Origin: Streptococcus infantis SPAR10
GTDB lineage: Bacteria > Bacillota > Bacilli > Lactobacillales > Streptococcaceae
Direction of reading: 5' to 3'
DNA: 64,000 nt
NCBI RefSeq assembly: GCF_000279535.1
Contig: NZ_ALCH01000004.1
Span: 627,501-691,500 of the forward strand
The notes under the pieces are model-generated. The model was not told the DNA's origin. It searched no databases and saw nothing but the letters and a program-made list of their open reading frames with translations. A program made the position numbers and the translations under genes. Shown here piece by piece: positions 42,747-52,324 of this stretch; the first letter of the stretch is position 1; each line of letters starts with the position of its first letter.

Positions 42747-43505
42747 ATGACATTATTAGATGTAAGACACGTTCAAAAGATTTATAAAACACGATTCCAA
42801 GGCAACCAAGTAGAAGCCCTGAAAGATATTCACTTTACCGTTGAAAAAGGCGACTACGTTGCTATCATGGGTGAGTCTGGATCTGGTAAATCTACTCTAC
42901 TCAATATTCTAGCTATGCTTGATAAGCCAACGCGTGGGCAGGTCTTCCTAAACGGAACTGACACAGCTACCATTAAAAATTCTGAAGCATCAAGCTTCCG
43001 TCGTGAAAAGTTAGGCTTTGTCTTCCAAGACTTCAATTTGTTAGATACGCTTTCTGTTAAAGACAATATCTTACTCCCTTTGGTATTGTCTAGAAAGCCT
43101 ATTACAGAAATGATGAAAAAATTGGTCGTGACGGCCGAAAATCTTGGAATCAATCAATTGCAGGAGAAGTACCCTTATGAAATCTCTGGAGGGCAAAAAC
43201 AAAGGGTAGCAGTTGCACGGGCTATCATCACAGAACCAGAAATTCTCCTTGCTGATGAGCCAACAGGTGCCCTAGACTCTAAATCGTCTGCAGCCCTCCT
43301 TGATATCTTTGATCAGATCAACGATCAAGGGCAAACCATTCTCATGGTGACCCACTCAACAGCAGCAGCTAGCCGTGCAAAACGTGTTCTTTTCATCAAG
43401 GACGGTATTCTCTATAATCAAATCTACCGTGGTGAAAAGACGGATCGTCAGATGTTCCAAGAAATCTCTGACACCTTGACTGTTATGGCAAGTGAGGTGA
43501 ACTAG
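42747..43505 (+). CDS. BceA-type antimicrobial peptide ABC transporter ATPase
   Basis: A 252-aa ATPase: Walker [10 protein letters not shown] (near residue 42), signature ISGGQKQRV, Walker [13 protein letters not shown], switch His in [16 protein letters not shown] precedes the ATG. With the following large permease it forms a BceAB-type module, which in streptococci confers resistance to bacitracin and other cell-wall-active peptides and signals to a cognate two-component system. That system is not in the window, but its probable operator is just upstream. Corresponds to the pneumococcal SP_0912/SP_0913 pair by context. Confidence 0.92.
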   Translation: MTLLDVRHVQKIYKTRFQGNQVEALKDIHFTVEKGDYVAIMGESGSGKSTLLNILAMLDKPTRGQVFLNGTDTATIKNSEASSFRREKLGFVFQDFNLLDTLSVKDNILLPLVLSRKPITEMMKKLVVTAENLGINQLQEKYPYEISGGQKQRVAVARAIITEPEILLADEPTGALDSKSSAALLDIFDQINDQGQTILMVTHSTAAASRAKRVLFIKDGILYNQIYRGEKTDRQMFQEISDTLTVMASEVN

Positions 43506-43506
43506 T

Positions 43507-45504
43507 ATGTTTCGATTAACCAATAAGTTGGCCATATCCAACTTAATTAAAAACCGCAAACTCTATTATCCGTTTGCTTTGGCTGTCATTTTGGCAGTCA
43601 CTATCAGCTATCTCTTTTACTCTCTAACCTTCAATCCCAAGATTGCGGAAATCCGTGGAGGATCCACCATTCAAGCTACTCTAGGATTTGGAATGTTTGT
43701 CGTCACCCTTGCGTCAGCCATTATCGTCCTTTATGCCAATAGTTTTGTTATGAAAAACCGCTCCAAGGAGTTGGGGATTTATGGTATGTTGGGCTTGGAA
43801 AAGCGTCATCTGATCAGTATGACCTTTAAAGAGTTGGTGCTATTTGGAATTCTAACTGTTGGAGCAGGTATCGGTATTGGAGCCTTGTTTGACAAGTTGA
43901 TTTTCGCCTTCTTACTTAAACTGATGAAATTGAAGGTTGAGTTGGTCGCTACCTTCCAGATGAAAGTTGTCATTACAGTACTTGTTGTCTTTGGTTTGAT
44001 TTTCCTAGGCCTCATGTTTCTGAATGCCCTTCGAATCGCCCGTATGGATGCTCTGCAACTATCTCGTGAAAAAGTAAAAGGGGAGAAGAAGGGACGTTTC
44101 TTAGTCCTTCAAACTTTACTAGGGCTAATTGCACTAGGTAGTGGCTACTATCTAGCACAAAGCGTAAAAGATCCAGTTTCAGCGACTGTTACTTTCTTTA
44201 TAGCCGTCCTGTTGGTAATTGTTGCGACCTACCTCTTATTCAATGCGGGTATTACAGTTTTCTTACACTTACTCAAGAAAAACAAGCGTTATTACTACCA
44301 ACCAAATAACCTCATCTCTGTTTCTAACCTTATCTTCCGTATGAAGAAAAACGCTGTCGGTTTAGCAACCATTACCATCCTTTCCACCATGGTTTTGGTT
44401 ACTATGTCAGCAGCAACCAGTATCTACAACGGTTCTGAAAATATAAAAAATATCATGTATCCTCATGATTTCGATGTTAAGGCTAAGGGAAATAATATTG
44501 AAGTTGAGAATTTAGACCAACTATTGACTCAATATGCCAGTGAAAAGAACTTGACGATTAGCAATAAAGACGTTCTTAGCTATGCTAGCTTTGGCCTTTC
44601 TAGTCAAGATGGAACTAAATTAACCATCATGACTAAAGAACAAATCACGGAATTACCTAAGACAGTTTTTCTAGTATTTGATCAAAAAGACTATGAAAAA
44701 ATGACTGGACAAAAGCTAAATCTTACTGGTAATGAAGTAGGTCTTTGGGCTAAAAATAACCAACTAAAAGGTCAGAAATCATTTAGTCTTAACAGTCAGG
44801 AGTATAGTATCAAGCAAGAAATCCAGCAAGATTTTTTAGCTAACCATGTTTCCAATCTCTATATCCTTTTAGTTTCAGATTTTAACTACCTAGTTGTACC
44901 AGATCTTCAAAGCTTTTTGGATCAGTACCAAGATTCTGCTGTCTACCCTCAGTTTTATGGTGGTATGGATGTCACCGCAAGTCTAGAGGAACAGTTAAAA
45001 CTAGCTGATGATTTTGATGCGTATGTAAATAATTTTAGCCATAATCTCAAGAGTGAAGATGCTATGGTTTACGGGGGTAATGGTTCAAGTGATGCAATTG
45101 CCCAAATGAATGTTCTCTATGGAGGTGTCCTCTTTATTGGTATTTTCCTCTCTATCATCTTTATGATAGGTACTGTACTGGTTATCTACTATAAACAAAT
45201 CTCAGAAGGTTATGAAGACCGTGAACGCTTTGTCATCCTGCAAAAGGTTGGTTTGGATCAAAAACAAATCAAGCAAACCATTAACAAGCAGGTTTTGACT
45301 GTCTTCTTCCTCCCTGTAATCTTTGCCTTCCTACACCTTGCTTTTGCCTATCACATGTTGAGTTTGATTCTCAAGGCTATTGGTGGTGTGGATACAGCTA
45401 TGATGTTAAGTGTAACACTTTCCATTTGTAGTATCTTTGCCCTCATCTACGTACTTATCTTTATGATTACTTCAAGAAGTTATCGCAAGATTGTTCAAAT
45501 ATAA
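43507..45504 (+). CDS. BceB-type permease with FtsX domains
   Basis: A 665-aa permease starting 1 bp after the ATPase stop. It shows the BceB layout: an N-terminal helix, a first FtsX-like block (NSFVMKNRSKELGIYGMLGL), helices to about residue 310, an extracellular domain of about 210 residues (NIMYPHDFDVKAKGNNIEV onward), then a C-terminal FtsX block with ISEGYEDRERFVILQKVGLD. The large outer loop is the drug-sensing part in this family. Intact, about the usual length. GC content and codon use match the core genome. Confidence 0.92.
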   Translation: MFRLTNKLAISNLIKNRKLYYPFALAVILAVTISYLFYSLTFNPKIAEIRGGSTIQATLGFGMFVVTLASAIIVLYANSFVMKNRSKELGIYGMLGLEKRHLISMTFKELVLFGILTVGAGIGIGALFDKLIFAFLLKLMKLKVELVATFQMKVVITVLVVFGLIFLGLMFLNALRIARMDALQLSREKVKGEKKGRFLVLQTLLGLIALGSGYYLAQSVKDPVSATVTFFIAVLLVIVATYLLFNAGITVFLHLLKKNKRYYYQPNNLISVSNLIFRMKKNAVGLATITILSTMVLVTMSAATSIYNGSENIKNIMYPHDFDVKAKGNNIEVENLDQLLTQYASEKNLTISNKDVLSYASFGLSSQDGTKLTIMTKEQITELPKTVFLVFDQKDYEKMTGQKLNLTGNEVGLWAKNNQLKGQKSFSLNSQEYSIKQEIQQDFLANHVSNLYILLVSDFNYLVVPDLQSFLDQYQDSAVYPQFYGGMDVTASLEEQLKLADDFDAYVNNFSHNLKSEDAMVYGGNGSSDAIAQMNVLYGGVLFIGIFLSIIFMIGTVLVIYYKQISEGYEDRERFVILQKVGLDQKQIKQTINKQVLTVFFLPVIFAFLHLAFAYHMLSLILKAIGGVDTAMMLSVTLSICSIFALIYVLIFMITSRSYRKIVQI

Positions 45505-45709
45505 TAAGAAGTGTTTGTCAAGGAATCATAGTATTAACCCCAACGAATATTTTGGGAACGTTAAAGTTCACGATAAAAAAGATTATAGATAGACATTTCA
45601 AGAAAAAATCTTGAAACGATGTTCGCTTAAATGCATATTGGGATTATTATGGATTCTAAAAATAATTTATGAAAACAAGAGTCCCAATGAAAAGATATGG
45701 TAAGTGCTT

Positions 45710-47682
45710 ATGAAATTAAAATTATGTATCATTGGATTCTTCTTTTGTTTGATTGCTGCAATTGGTCTGGTCACTATTAGCGATACCGAAACGCCCATAC
45801 CTTTACCAATTGATGGTGCTTTTTCTATTCAAGGGAAAAGCAATCTTTCTAATAACGAAATTTACGAAATGATTCGTGACCTATCAAAAACGGAAAAAGT
45901 TACCATTTACAAGCCGATTGTTCAGAGTTCGGGTCAGTTGAAGTATGTAAATTTCGATGATGCAAACAATGAACAGTTAAAGTCAGTACCGATAATAGGG
46001 ATGTATTACACCCTTGGGGAAATGGATGTAGACAGTTTGAAACCACTTACGATGACAGGACTACAAACAGTCTATATGGCTTATCCTTGGTATATAGGAG
46101 GAATCTTACAATTTACTGGAACTTTAAGAATACTGTTAATGGGTTCCATTTACTTAACTTTATTAGTTGTTTTATTTGTTGTTAGGACGAGGCAGATCAA
46201 AGAAGGAGTGATACGACGTTCTTTGGGCTTGCCTGTATACGACCTTAGAAGAGAGTATGGCATTTCTCTTATTTTTGAACTGATTATGATGGCTTTATTG
46301 ATGATTTCTTACAGTTCTTTTTTGGGAAATGGTTTCTTAACCTATAGTTCTAAGTTATTTTTCTCTCTGCTTATAACGAATTTTATACTATTTCAAATCA
46401 TTGATCTCATCACCTTTGTTTTATTTTGGTTGACGATTCAGATTGAAAAGCCCATTGAAATTATCAAAAACAAGGCGAAAAACAAGCTTATTTTTGTCGT
46501 ATGGCTTGCCATTATTTCGATTATTATCGTTGTATCAGGAATTTTTTTACAAGAAACAAAGAGTAGCCAATCCAGTATTAACATACAGATACAGAATTTA
46601 GTACCATGGGACACAGTAAAAGACTGGAGAAGGATTGAGTTCCTTGGAATTGAAAATAACTCTGCTAAAAATGGAGAAGTAAGTGATTCGGATGGTCAGT
46701 ATCTACAGATAGCTGCTTCCTTAAAAAACTTAGATTATTTATATATAGAACGATCCTCGGCCTATGTTCCAGATACATCTCATGCTTTAGAAGACTTTTC
46801 TAAACAATTAGAAAATGATGGAATAACGAACCCAGAAATAAATAAAGATCTGATTTATATCAATCAAACAGGTGCTAACCTACAAAATAAAGTGAATGGA
46901 ACAAACTATCATCTTTTAGATAATAAGATAGCAACCATCTATATTCCTGAAAAATGGAAAGAAAACCAGAAATCTATTGAGAATACAGTTGTAGCAGAAC
47001 AATTTATTGGAACAAACTATACAAAAGAAGAACTTGCAGTACAAATAATTCCTGATGGTGAAAAAATTTTTTATTTCAATGAGGATGCTGATATCGATCA
47101 TAAAAATAAAGATATTTTTCCAATGGCAAGTGTAGCAGATAGCAAAGATAACATTGTTGTTGTGTTAGATACAGACAAAATGATCGAAAACAACAAGTTT
47201 TCTTTGGCTAGTAATATACTATATAAATCTCTTTTTAGTCCTGAAGCGGTAAAAAAATAAATGAGATGACTACCCAGTTGAATGTTTCAATGAATCCAGT
47301 AGATGTTTACCAAATTGTGAAGTTGAAGATCCAATCCTTAGAGCACCAAATTCTACTGTCACAAATCTTGCAGAAGATAATTTACAGTATTGTCTTTATA
47401 CTCATTTATCAATATGTCCAACTTTATATTGCCCTAAAACAGAATGAATATGTGAAAAAAATCATTTTGGGTCTGTCAAAAACATATATAGCAATTTCAA
47501 GTCTCAAGTACTTTATGATGACTATTACAATGGTTATTCTATTTACATTTCTTATGACAGGGCAAATAGAGCTGCTATATATTGGTCTTGCTTCTCTGCT
47601 GGTTTTGATGTTGTCAATAATCATGAGTTTTAGAAAATTATCTGAAAGCTATACTAAAATTTTAAAAGGAGATGAAACATGA
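45710..47682 (+). pseudogene. Bacteriocin-associated integral membrane protein (DUF1430), frameshifted
   Basis: Two frames (to 47260 and from 47266) join if one A is added to the seven-A run at 47251-47257: SPEAVKK then continues INEMTTQLNVSMNPVD. The rebuilt chain of about 657 aa has an N-terminal helix, a cluster at about residues 135-280, a long outer region, and three C-terminal helices, the layout of the DUF1430/bact_immun_7tm family linked to lactococcin-972-type bacteriocin transporters. Start ATG at 45710; a GTG six bases earlier is possible. If the break is real, the last helices are lost. It overlaps the next ATPase gene by 4 bp. Confidence 0.8.
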
Positions 47683-48302
47683 CAATTGACCTTTTGAACG
47701 TTTCAAAAAGTTTCGGCTCAAAAAAGATCTTTACAGACTTAAATTTAAGATTTGAATCTGGAAAAAGCTATGCATTGATTGGAGGTTCTGGCTCTGGTAA
47801 GAGTACTCTTCTTAATATTATAGGAAGATTAGAAAAAATTGATAGTGGGAATGTTTTAGTTGATGAACAGGATATTTGGAAGATAAAAGAAAGAACCTTC
47901 TTTAAAAATACTGTTGGATATGTATTTCAGAATTATTCTTTAATAGAGAACAAAACAGTATATGATAATTTGAAACTTATCACTAAAGACAAAAAAATAA
48001 TAACTGATGTACTTGAAAAAGTAGGACTGTCGAGCGACTATTTACATCAAAAAATATATGAATTGTCTGGAGGGCAGGCTCAACGTGTAGCTATTGCCAG
48101 AATGTTAATGAAACCACGTAAAATTATCTTAGCAGATGAACCTACAGGAGCTTTAGATGGTGAGATTGGAAAAGAAATTATTCGTTTATTATTAAATGAA
48201 AGAGATGAAGACAAATATGTTATTATAGCAACTCATGATCCAGCTGTCTATAACAAAGTTGATGTGATCATTGATATGAAAGATATAGGGGATAATGTAT
48301 GA
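47679..48302 (+). CDS. Lactococcin-972-type bacteriocin ABC transporter ATPase
   Basis: A 207-aa ATPase: GGSGSGKST (near residue 36), [35 protein letters not shown]. The short chain and the preceding DUF1430 membrane protein match the L_ocin_972 ABC group, thought to export, or protect against, a lactococcin 972-like peptide. No bacteriocin precursor gene was seen nearby. AAAGGAG precedes the ATG, and the gene overlaps both neighbours by 4 bp, so the three products are probably made in step. Confidence 0.88.
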   Translation: MTIDLLNVSKSFGSKKIFTDLNLRFESGKSYALIGGSGSGKSTLLNIIGRLEKIDSGNVLVDEQDIWKIKERTFFKNTVGYVFQNYSLIENKTVYDNLKLITKDKKIITDVLEKVGLSSDYLHQKIYELSGGQAQRVAIARMLMKPRKIILADEPTGALDGEIGKEIIRLLLNERDEDKYVIIATHDPAVYNKVDVIIDMKDIGDNV

Positions 48303-48799
48303 AAAAGATAATTTATATTGCTTTGATCTTTGTAGCTGGGCTACTTGGTATTTTCTTCTTTGGAAAACAAATGATCATAAAAGAAAATACTAATAAACCA
48401 ACACTGGAGTTAACAGTTTATACGGTTTCTTCTAGTGATACAGAAAAATGGAATAAAGTGAAAGAAGTAGAAACAGAAGAAGCTACATACTTCATAACTG
48501 TAAAAGAAGTAGCGTCTTCAGAAGAAGTATTTTCAAACATCATTGCAAATGGAGCTGCTATGGGGTTCGGAGTTCGTGAAGAAGAAGTGAAGCGATTTAA
48601 TAATAATTTAGGAGACACTATAGAGGACTCTAAGCATAATAAACTCATTGAAATAGAATTTTTTACTTTTTCTGATGCTGACGAGGGATTTGTAGTAGCA
48701 AATTTTGACTATGGTAAAGAAGAGTTGAATTCTCAGAAAAAAGATATAAAAGAGTTCTATAAAAAATTATATGAATCTTTTAAAGAAAAAAGTAAGTGA
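48299..48799 (+). CDS. Membrane-anchored hypothetical protein, 166 aa
   Basis: An N-terminal signal-anchor helix (KIIYIALIFVAGLLGIFFFG) is followed by a polar, acidic outer domain (TLELTVYTVSSSDTEKWNKV onward). No lipobox cysteine is present. It overlaps the ATPase gene by 4 bp and is last in the bacteriocin-associated operon, so it is probably an accessory or immunity protein of that transporter. Family not recognised. Confidence 0.7.
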   Translation: MKKIIYIALIFVAGLLGIFFFGKQMIIKENTNKPTLELTVYTVSSSDTEKWNKVKEVETEEATYFITVKEVASSEEVFSNIIANGAAMGFGVREEEVKRFNNNLGDTIEDSKHNKLIEIEFFTFSDADEGFVVANFDYGKEELNSQKKDIKEFYKKLYESFKEKSK

Positions 48800-48879
48800 T
48801 TGCGATTTATTTGCCTGTTTTGATAGAAAAAAGTCAATTTTTAATTCTAATATCTTATCTTGATAATCGCGCTTTTTAG

Positions 48880-48996
48880 TTGATAAAACTTACAAATAGT
48901 CCTGAAGAAGACAATGACATTCATTTTACTTATTTGCATCGTGTGTATACAAAGTTAGGTCCATCGCATCATCAATTTATGTTTATCAATAATTGA
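48880..48996 (+). pseudogene. Short coding relic
   Basis: A 38-codon frame (LTNSPEEDNDIHFTYLHRVY then LGPSHHQFMFINN) with no start or ribosome site, in a 590-bp spacer. It looks like the end of a lost gene. Not recognised. Confidence 0.2.
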
Positions 48997-49082
48997 GCAG
49001 TTGTTGCATCATTTGATTTTTCAGAGGACCAGTGCAGTTTTTTCTTACAGAATACCTTTCTCATGCCATGGTTTATAATTAA

Positions 49083-49185
49083 TACTCTTCGAAAATCAAA
49101 TTCAAACTGCTTTAGCGTCGCCTTGATGTACTCAAGTACAGCCTGTGGCTAATTTCCTAGTTTGCTATTTGATTTTCATTGAGTA
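49083..49185. mobile_element. RUP-type miniature repeat element
   Basis: About 103 bp bounded by inverted ends: AATACTC-TTC-GAAAATCAAA on the left and the complement of AATACTC-AAT-GAAAATCAAA on the right. The body has AGCGTCGCCTTGATGTACTC and CTAATTTCCTAGTTTGCT. This matches the pneumococcal RUP, a non-autonomous element thought to be moved by IS630-Spn1. It lies in the spacer between convergent genes. Confidence 0.85.
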
Positions 49186-49287
49186 TTAGAGGCAAATAAG
49201 CCATTTAAACAGAGTTAGGATTCACCTTCACGACTATAAATCTAGCAAAATTGGCCAGTAGTTTAGACTCTAAAAGGCTACTATTCA

Positions 49288-49349
49288 AAAACCACACAGT
49301 ATTTCTTTCGGCTTGATGCTATTCAAGCTTGAAATCACTGTGTGGTTTT
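49288..49349. terminator. Bidirectional terminator of convergent genes
   Basis: AAAACCACACAGT pairs perfectly with ACTGTGTGGTTTT; an inner stem (GCTTGA/TCAAGC) fills the loop. It ends the bacteriocin-associated side and the VIT gene on the other strand. Confidence 0.85.
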
Positions 49350-49387
49350 ATTTTTAATCTAGTTTTTGCTCAGCATCAATTTTTATC

Positions 49388-50083
49388 TTAAATACTAAAC
49401 AACTGACCCAATAGATAGGTCACTCCCATGGTTAAAAGACCGATACAAAGGTTACGAATCATAGCTGTTTTAGTTGGGGCTTTCCCAAGTTTGGCACTGG
49501 TATAACCTGTAATCAATAGAGAAATCGCAACGATAAAAACAGTAGCAGGGATTCGATAGTCATTTGGAAAGATGGTAATGGAAAGCATTGGTGGTAAACT
49601 ACCAAGAACAAAAGCGACGAAGCTAGATGCTGCAGCATGCCAAGGATTTGTAAACTCTTCATACTCGATTCCGTATTTTTCTTCAACTAAGGCTTTAAGT
49701 GGATTTTTAAGAAAAGCTTTATTGACTAAAAGTTGAGCTGAAGTTTCACACTCACCATTTTGAAGATAAGCAGCATAAAGAGATTTCTTTGCGGCCTCGA
49801 TATCCTTATCCAAAAGTAATTGTTCACGGGCTACAGCGGCTTCTTCAGTGTCTTTTTGAGTGGATACTGAAACATATTCACCTCCAGCCATAGAGAAGGC
49901 ACCCGCTAAGATGGCAGCCAAACCTGAAAGAAAGATTATCCAGATATTACTGGTTGCACTGGCAACCCCGATAACAACTCCAGCGATGGAAATGATCCCG
50001 TCATTGGCTCCGAGCACACCAGCACGTAAAATATTTAAACGACCAGCGAAGTTTGAATCAATTTCATGTGTAATTTCTGACAT
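49388..50083 (-). CDS. VIT1/CCC1 family iron/manganese transporter
   Basis: The start at 50083 (MSEITHEIDSNFAGRLNILR) is chosen because AAAAGGAGAA lies just upstream; the longer frame has none. The 231-aa protein has five hydrophobic segments, the first with GVLGANDGIISIAGVVIGVA, the family signature, and the second with GAFSMAGGEYVSVSTQKDTE, whose Gly, Glu and Met line the metal path. A middle cytoplasmic domain (EEAAVAREQLLLDKDIEAAK) is the metal-binding part in VIT1. It likely exports Fe2+ or Mn2+ from the cytoplasm. Monocistronic. Confidence 0.92.
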   Translation of the reverse strand: MSEITHEIDSNFAGRLNILRAGVLGANDGIISIAGVVIGVASATSNIWIIFLSGLAAILAGAFSMAGGEYVSVSTQKDTEEAAVAREQLLLDKDIEAAKKSLYAAYLQNGECETSAQLLVNKAFLKNPLKALVEEKYGIEYEEFTNPWHAAASSFVAFVLGSLPPMLSITIFPNDYRIPATVFIVAISLLITGYTSAKLGKAPTKTAMIRNLCIGLLTMGVTYLLGQLFSI

Positions 50084-50215
50084 AGTCTTCTCCTTTTTAT
50101 CCATTATAAAGTATAGAAATAGCGAATACAAACTTTTTAAACTATCTGAAAAAAGTTTTTCAATTCTAATATATGCCATAGCTATTGCTTATGCCAATAT
50201 ATAACAAAGTTGTAT

Positions 50216-50244
50216 TTGTAACTGACTGCCATAGATGATACAAT
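50216..50244 (+). promoter_or_regulatory. Promoter of metY
   Basis: TTGTAA, an exact 17-bp spacer and TACAAT, 31 bp before the ATG. About 60 bp further up is an inverted repeat AAACTTTTT/AAAAAGTTT (50130-50158) shared with the divergent VIT gene. Confidence 0.6.
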
Positions 50245-50274
50245 TAATTTACTGAAATCTTTGGAGGTCTGATG

Positions 50275-51555
50275 ATGACTCGTGAATTTAAATTTGAAAC
50301 TCTTCAATTGCATGCAGGGCAAGTGGTAGATACTACTACCAAGTCTCGTGCTGTCCCTATTTATCAAACAACATCTTTTGTATTTGAAAATACACAGGAG
50401 GGTGCAGACCTTTTTGCCCTTCAAAAAGCTGGAAATATCTATACTCGTATTACCAATCCAACAACTTCAGCCTTTGAAGAGCGTATTGCAGCACTAGAAG
50501 GCGGAGTAGGTGCACTTGCCACAGCTTCTGGAATGGCAGCTCTTACTTATACTATCCTTGGACTTGCTCATGCAGGTGATCATGTTGTTGCAGCTTCAAC
50601 AATCTACGGTGGAACCTTTAACCTTTTGAAAGAAACTCTTCCTCGATACGGAATCACCACAACTTTTGTTGATATCAATCATTTAGAAGAAGTGGAAGCA
50701 GCGATTAAAGACAATACCAAACTTGTTTTGATTGAAACTTTGGGCAATCCAGTTATCAACATTCCTGATATCGAAAAAATTGCTGAAATTGCTCATAAAC
50801 ATCAAATTCCTTTAGTTTCTGATAATACTTTTGCAACACCATATCTCATTAATGTCTTTTCACACGGTGTAGATATCTCAGTTCACTCGGCAACTAAATT
50901 TATCGGTGGACACGGTACAACTATTGGTGGTGTCATTGTTGATAGCGGCAAGTTTGATTGGGCAGCTTCAGGGAAATTCCCTCAATTCGTCAATGAAGAT
51001 CCAAGCTACCATAATTTAAGCTATACTCGTGATGTAGGTGCTGCAGCCTTCATCGTTGCTGCTCGCGTGCAATTGCTTCGCGATATGGGAGCTGCCCTTT
51101 CACCATTTAACTCATTCTTGCTCCTACAAGGTCTTGAAACACTATCTCTCCGTGTTGAACGTCATGTTCAAAATGCTGAAAAAATTGTTGATTTCCTTGT
51201 GAACCATCCAAAAGTTGAAAAAGTTAATTATCCAAAATTAGCTGATAGCCCTTACCATTCATTGGCGGAGAAATATTTACCAAAAGGTGTTGGTTCTATC
51301 TTTACCTTCCACGTTAAGGGTGGAGAAGCAGAAGCACGTAAAGTGATTGATAGCTTAGAAATCTTTTCAAACCTTGCAAACGTAGCAGATGCCAAATCAT
51401 TGGTCGTTCATCCGGCAACTACAACGCATGCTCAATTGTCTGACTCTGATCTAGAAGCAGCAGGAGTAACTAAAAATCAAATTCGTCTATCAATTGGACT
51501 GGAAAATGTCGATGATTTGATTGAAGATTTGCGTATTGCACTTGAAAAAATCTGA
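50275..51555 (+). CDS. metY: O-acetylhomoserine aminocarboxypropyltransferase / cysteine synthase family
   Basis: A 426-aa PLP enzyme of the Cys/Met metabolism family that makes homocysteine, or a related thiol, from O-acetylhomoserine and sulfide. Motifs: LQLHAGQVVDTTTKSRAVP, YTRITNPTTSAFEERIAALE, ATASGMAALTYTI, VSDNTFATPYLI, and SVHSATKFIGGHGTTIGG with the PLP lysine near residue 207. GGAGG is 7 nt before the ATG at 50275; an ATG three bases earlier is equally in frame. It is followed by a hairpin shared with the radC start. Confidence 0.93.
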   Translation: MTREFKFETLQLHAGQVVDTTTKSRAVPIYQTTSFVFENTQEGADLFALQKAGNIYTRITNPTTSAFEERIAALEGGVGALATASGMAALTYTILGLAHAGDHVVAASTIYGGTFNLLKETLPRYGITTTFVDINHLEEVEAAIKDNTKLVLIETLGNPVINIPDIEKIAEIAHKHQIPLVSDNTFATPYLINVFSHGVDISVHSATKFIGGHGTTIGGVIVDSGKFDWAASGKFPQFVNEDPSYHNLSYTRDVGAAAFIVAARVQLLRDMGAALSPFNSFLLLQGLETLSLRVERHVQNAEKIVDFLVNHPKVEKVNYPKLADSPYHSLAEKYLPKGVGSIFTFHVKGGEAEARKVIDSLEIFSNLANVADAKSLVVHPATTTHAQLSDSDLEAAGVTKNQIRLSIGLENVDDLIEDLRIALEKI

Positions 51556-51582
51556 AAATAACTAGTTTTTATGAAATTAAGC

Positions 51583-51618
51583 ATCCTTCTCACGAATAAT
51601 AAAGTGAGGAGGATTTTT
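51583..51618 (+). promoter_or_regulatory. Hairpin/terminator holding the radC cin-box and ribosome site
   Basis: ATCCTTCTCAC (51583-51593) pairs with GTGAGGAGGAT (51604-51614, one wobble) around a 10-nt loop and is followed by TTTTAT. CACGAATA at 51591-51598 is one base from the ComX cin-box TACGAATA. The 3' arm holds GAGGAGG, the radC ribosome site. One element therefore appears to serve as metY terminator, competence promoter and radC ribosome site. Confidence 0.6.
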
Positions 51619-52299
51619 ATGTATAGTATTTCATTTCAAGAAGATTCGCTTTTACCAAGAGAGAGACTAGTCAAAGAAGGAGTAGAAGCACTTAGCAACC
51701 AAGAATTACTGGCAATATTACTAAGGACAGGCACAAAACAGGCTAATGTTTTTGAAATAGCGCAGAAGGTCTTAAATCAGCTGACATGTTTAACTGACCT
51801 CAAAAGAATGAGTCTACAGGAATTGCAGACTCTATCGGGTATTGGACGTGTTAAGGCTATCGAATTGCAAGCCGTTATTGAATTAGGCTACCGTATCCAT
51901 AAAAGGGAAACAGTGGAAATGGAGAGTATTCTTAGCAGTCGTAAATTAGCTAAAAAGATGCAGTCTGAGCTTGGAGATAAAAAACAAGAGCACCTAGTGG
52001 CGCTCTATCTGAATACTCAAAATCAAATCATTCACCAGCAGACTATTTTTATCGGGTCTGCCACGAGAAGCATTGCTGAACCCAGAGAAATTCTCCACTA
52101 CGCTTTGAAGCATATGGCAACATCTGTGATTCTGGTTCATAATCATCCATCAGGAGCAGTAGTTCCTAGCCCTAATGATGACCATGTTACGAAGCTTGTT
52201 AAAGAAGCCTGCGAATTAATGGGATTGGTCTTATTGGATCATTTAATTGTCTCTCATTCTGATTATTTTAGTTACCGCGAGAAGACGGATCTGGTATAA
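51619..52299 (+). CDS. radC: RadC family protein (JAMM domain)
   Basis: The ATG at 51619 follows GAGGAGG; the longer frame upstream crosses the cin-box and is rejected. The 226-aa protein has N-terminal helix-hairpin-helix sequence ([20 protein letters not shown]) and a C-terminal JAMM metal motif ([16 protein letters not shown]). In pneumococcus radC is a late competence gene induced by ComX; loss has little effect on transformation. The gene is intact, which matters because Tn554-type elements commonly insert in radC: here that site is empty. Confidence 0.93.
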   Translation: MYSISFQEDSLLPRERLVKEGVEALSNQELLAILLRTGTKQANVFEIAQKVLNQLTCLTDLKRMSLQELQTLSGIGRVKAIELQAVIELGYRIHKRETVEMESILSSRKLAKKMQSELGDKKQEHLVALYLNTQNQIIHQQTIFIGSATRSIAEPREILHYALKHMATSVILVHNHPSGAVVPSPNDDHVTKLVKEACELMGLVLLDHLIVSHSDYFSYREKTDLV

Positions 52300-52324
52300 A
52301 AAACCTGTATATGATACAGGTTTT
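52300..52324. terminator. Bidirectional terminator between radC and the amidotransferase gene
   Basis: AAAACCTGTAT and ATACAGGTTTT form a perfect 11-bp stem with a 3-nt loop. It overlaps the last bases of the minus-strand gene. Confidence 0.9.

Noticed and set aside
49860..50204. Plus-strand frame of 114 codons opposite the VIT gene
   Set aside because: Antisense shadow of a clear five-helix transporter; no ribosome site or family match.
51619..52299. radC as insertion site of the Tn554-like element
   Set aside because: radC is intact and 27 kb away; the element sits in the accessory region instead.
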